A stretch of DNA of 64,000 nucleotides. Origin: Rotaria sp. Silwood1 (lineage: Eukaryota > Rotifera > Eurotatoria > Philodinida > Philodinidae). Location of the stretch: positions 2,546,961-2,610,960 of the forward strand of contig CAJNOP010000003.1 in the NCBI GenBank assembly GCA_905250075.1, written 5' to 3'. The notes below the pieces were generated by a model that ran no database searches, was not told the DNA's origin, and saw nothing but the letters and a program-made list of their open reading frames with translations. Positions 60,918 to 64,000 of this stretch are shown here, one piece after another. Each line of letters opens with the position of its first letter. The stretch's first letter is position 1. The position numbers and the translations under genes are program-made.

Positions 60918-61185
60918 ACAAATAACTAATAAGACAAAAGGCCCTGTTATACCTTCTGTGATAATAACAGAAGCATCATTAAGACTTTTTAGAATCTCTT
61001 AAAAACATTGGTTACTTTTTTATTATAAATAAGTTTATCATGTTTGAGAAACACAATCATTCATATTGTCTCACTATATTAAAAGAGAAAACATGACAGA
61101 AAACAAAACATAAATTTATGCCGAAAATTTATGTACACAAGCAAAAAAAAAGAAGCAAAAACATCATAAGTATGATTTGTCTTGT

Positions 61186-63309
61186 TCATTTCATTTTAAT
61201 ATCTCTATATAAAAGATAATTAACCAAAACACATGATATAGGCAACTTTACAATATCTTTTCGTTTAATACCACAATAAGTATTTATTGCTAATCGACAT
61301 AAACATTTTAATGATAATGGTTGACTTGTGAATAATGTTGAAAGTGTTGAAAAAAGATGAACATCACCATTACGATTACTTATAGCCATAGTATGACTAT
61401 CAGGTGTTGTTGCAACGCAAAAAACATTGCTTTCTGTTTGTTCAAATATCGGTTTCGATGAATCATTTAATACTAAAGGAAACCAACGTACTTTGCTAAA
61501 AAGATGAAAATTATATTTTTTCTTAAACACCTATCTCACATTCTTACTTATCATCACAAGCAGTAATTAGAAAATGATTAAATTTTGTAATAGCAACAGA
61601 TCGAACAAATGCCCCATTATCACCACCAGCATAAATTTTTAATGGTATTGGAACTTGATGTGCGAATGACTTTATAATTTCACCAGTTGTTGTTGACCAC
61701 ATTAAAACACGTGTATCATGAGAAGCAGTTACTAATAAGGCACTGAATTAAAGAGAAAAAAAATAATAAGAAATAAGAAAAAAAATATATTAAATAATAC
61801 CTATCCGATGAAAATGCACAATCAACAACAGTATGTAAATGTCCATCTAAATCAAATAATTTTGTCCATGTTGCTGTATCAAATAATACAACTAGTTCAT
61901 ATGGACCTACAGCACATAAAAGTGTTTCATCTGGTGACCATTTTACTGTATTGATTGCATGAGTCCATTCATTTAATGTTGTATACATATTACCTGAGAT
62001 TAGAAAATTAAAAAAAACGGACATTCAGACAGATGTCACTATTAGAACAATTTAAAATGAAACAGGTAAAATGAATACTGATTATTTATCAAAAAAAAAG
62101 TAAATAAAAATAAAAATAAATAATGATATAACTTAAAAACTAACCATGTCAAAAATGTTTTTAAGGTGAGATCAAAGTTTAATTCTAAGTAAGGAATAAC
62201 TAATGGAGTTAGTGATAATAGAGAATTTGAAACATGTAAATAAACAGATTCAATATTTATTATACTGGCAAATATTTTTTTTTCTGTGACCTAGATATGA
62301 ACCAAATATAATCGAAATTTTTACTCCTATAAATATTAATCATTGTAGACTGTTTTATACTCTTTAAAACCGATGTTAAAATTAACGAATGTTGTTCTCC
62401 TCGAGTGAAACAACAATTCTTTTAAATTTTGATACTATAAATTGTACTAATAGATTTCGTAAAGCTATATTTTCTGGACAAAATTGAAGTATTAATAAAA
62501 AAAAGTTCTACATTTGGAATTAATAATTAAATTGAGTAAAAAAAAAACACAAATAAGAAGACTTTCCAACATTTAATTTTTATTATATGAGTTATTTATT
62601 TTTTTCTTACCATCATCAAGTAAATCCCATAATTTAATAGTCGTATCATGTGAACATGATGCTAATTGCATGGTACACGCTGTAAAATCTAATCCACATA
62701 CAGGTAATTGATGATCTTTAAGTATTAATGTTAATTCGCCAGTAGCAACATTCCAAATATTTATTTTTCCATCGGCAAGACCAGCAGCTAGAAATAAATT
62801 TTTGGTAAAATCATATCGACGATTAACAACTGAAAAACTTGAACGACGTCCTCCACCAAGTGAATCTCGTCGACCAAATGAATATCGTCGACCAAATGAA
62901 TCACGTCGTGCTGTTAGCATAGATAAATGATCTCTATCACTTAAAATTGAGTTCGTTACAGAATTCAATTTTGATGTTCTTTGACCAAATGCTAATGACC
63001 ATATTGCTGATGTACAAGTAAATTGATTGTGTATACATAAATCACTATTTGTAAGATTGTTTGAATGCCAATTCGAACAATGAATAACAAGCACACAATA
63101 TTGACCATCAATATCTTGTTTTGGTATAGCCAAATATTCAGAACATGGTGAAAATACTATTTTTCGTACATTATTGATTACAAAAGAAGGTGAATTACAA
63201 TAATCTTGTAATAATTGATCCACGGGTAATATACTAGGTTGTACTATTAAATAGAGTATAATTGAAAAATATTAACATATTAAAACATACCTAGTAAACG
63301 TTTAGACAT
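61186..63309 (-). CDS. WSB1: WD-repeat and SOCS-box protein (WSB1/WSB2 orthologue)
   Basis: Exons 63309-63291, 63243-62611, 61993-61801, 61742-61548 and 61495-61186 join in phase to 449 residues. WD repeats are visible as AAGLADGKINIWNVATGEL, LASCSHDTTIKLWDLLDDGN, WTHAINTVKWSPDETLLCAVG, VDCAFSSDSALLVTASHDT and KVRWFPLVL; exon 2 has TSAIWSLAFGQ, matching the WSB motif VWSLAFG. The C-terminal 45 residues (LKCLCRLAIN..KDIVKLPISCVLVNYLLYRD) form a SOCS box. WSB proteins are substrate receptors of elongin-B/C-cullin ubiquitin ligases. An insertion of about 25 residues in exon 2 is a short tandem RRxSFG-type repeat. The symbol is by best family fit; WSB1 and WSB2 cannot be told apart here. Intron 2 is 617 bp. 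Confidence 0.88.
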
Positions 63310-63531
63310 AGATTAAAAAATGACACAAATCTTCAATGAGAAAGATGAACTAATTGAATATCTGTAATAAAAAAATAAAAGTTCGTAAGACACGAAAGAA
63401 GTGACACCTTTCGAAGCAGAAATATTGAAAAGAGAAAAGATATTAACTATTACTTTACTTTTTTTTTCTTTCGCCGTCGTCAGAATATTTTAGTTTAGAA
63501 GTAGTACGTGTTTATTTTTAGATATCATATC
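63310..63531. promoter_or_regulatory. Shared upstream region of WSB and glutaminase-A-like gene
   Basis: Only 222 bp lie between the divergent start codons. A pyrimidine tract and acceptor TTTTTAG precede the rightward ATG by 10 bp, so the rightward transcript probably receives a spliced leader or has a 5'-UTR intron. Confidence 0.4.
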
Positions 63532-64000
63532 ATGTCTCATCTATTCAGTATGCAACGATTATTTGCATTTCTTCTCGTCGTTTTCATTACTAATAGCAAT
63601 GGTGATTCGAGCGATTTTCGTCCTCCAGCCGTACCATTAATCGTATTTAGTCCTCATATATCGGGTGAGTCACACTCGGATATTATATAAGATACAAAAA
63701 AAAAGACGAAAAAGTGTATCACGAAAGAACTATCAAAATAAGCTATTTGGCCTCACATTTTTATGCGTAAATTATTTTATATACTCAAATCTCTTGCTTT
63801 CTTCATTTTACAATCCGAAAAAGAGGTAAAAAGAATGCTCAGGTGATGCAATGAATCAAGTGTCATTTAGACGACGAAACGTAATCTTTGATGATTTTTT
63901 GATAAGACTATCAGTCTGTTCTTTCTTTTTTTTTGAAATGTAAAGTGAGTCATGATTACAGTTCTGTCACTAATAAAAACTAATACACAACGAAAGGGAA
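63532..64000 (+). CDS. Secreted glutaminase-A-like protein, first exon (continues beyond window)
   Basis: Exon 63532-63664 begins at ATG (MSHLFSM..) with a hydrophobic signal peptide (LFAFLLVVFITNSNG) and continues SSDFRPPAVPLIVFSPHISG. The motif RPPAVPL(I/A)V.SP..S is the start of the fungal/bacterial glutaminase A (DUF4964-DUF4965) proteins, secreted enzymes releasing ammonia from glutamine. It then hits the donor GTGAGT at 63665 (phase 1). No second exon is found before 64000, so the intron exceeds 300 bp and the rest lies outside the window. Only about 45 residues are visible; the family call rests on one motif plus the signal peptide. Confidence 0.5.

Overview
The window looks like nuclear DNA of a small-genome invertebrate, most likely a bdelloid rotifer. 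Seen directly: AT-rich sequence, multi-exon genes with GT-AG introns mostly 40-75 bp long, low-complexity Ser/Asn/Gln-rich proteins, and splice acceptors lying almost flush with several start codons (as expected with spliced-leader trans-splicing). Gene content also fits: clear animal orthologues (EIF4A3, MRPS18B, WSB1/2, Kir channel, Ctr copper transporter, LRRC14/PRAME) beside families common in bdelloids (ADP-ribosyltransferase/TPR remnant, ubiquitin-like zinc-binding protein, non-classical class-V aminotransferase). The organism is inferred; no database was searched. All gene models were built by joining exons by hand with phase checks.

Layout. 1-1477 (-): secreted repeat protein cut by the window edge. 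3.5-4.6 kb: fold-back element around a 17-bp-unit tandem array. 6.4-7.6 kb (-): 350-aa rhodopsin-like GPCR. 7.6-13 kb: gene-poor. 13.0 kb (+): MRPS18B. 14.0-15.0 kb: 989-bp element with terminal inverted repeats and a 6-bp target duplication. 15.5-19.3 kb (+): LRRC14/PRAME-like gene whose first intron appears to hold a complete class-V aminotransferase gene. 23.4-27.6 kb (+): full-length M13 (neprilysin-like) membrane protein lacking the catalytic zinc motif. 28.7-32.9 kb (-): EIF4A3, with a 1.09-kb inverted-repeat element in its 2.8-kb first intron. 33.1-39.6 kb (+): two disordered/coiled-coil genes that may be paralogous. 41.0 kb (+): Ctr copper transporter. 41.7-57.8 kb: mostly gene-poor, with GT/CA-rich fold-back patches, an intronless ubiquitin-like gene (48.1 kb), a Kir channel (51.4-52.6 kb, -), and two decayed pseudogenes. 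57.8-60.9 kb (+): two TMEM272-like genes flanking a short coiled-coil gene. 61.2-63.3 kb (-): WSB-type SOCS-box protein, head-to-head with the first exon of a secreted glutaminase-A-like gene that leaves the window.

The genes do not form one pathway; this is ordinary animal chromosome with housekeeping genes, accessory genes, mobile-element relics and pseudogenes. The most unusual items are the catalytically dead M13 protein, the nested aminotransferase, and three non-coding inverted-repeat elements. I found no CRISPR array, tRNA, rRNA or prokaryotic-style operon.
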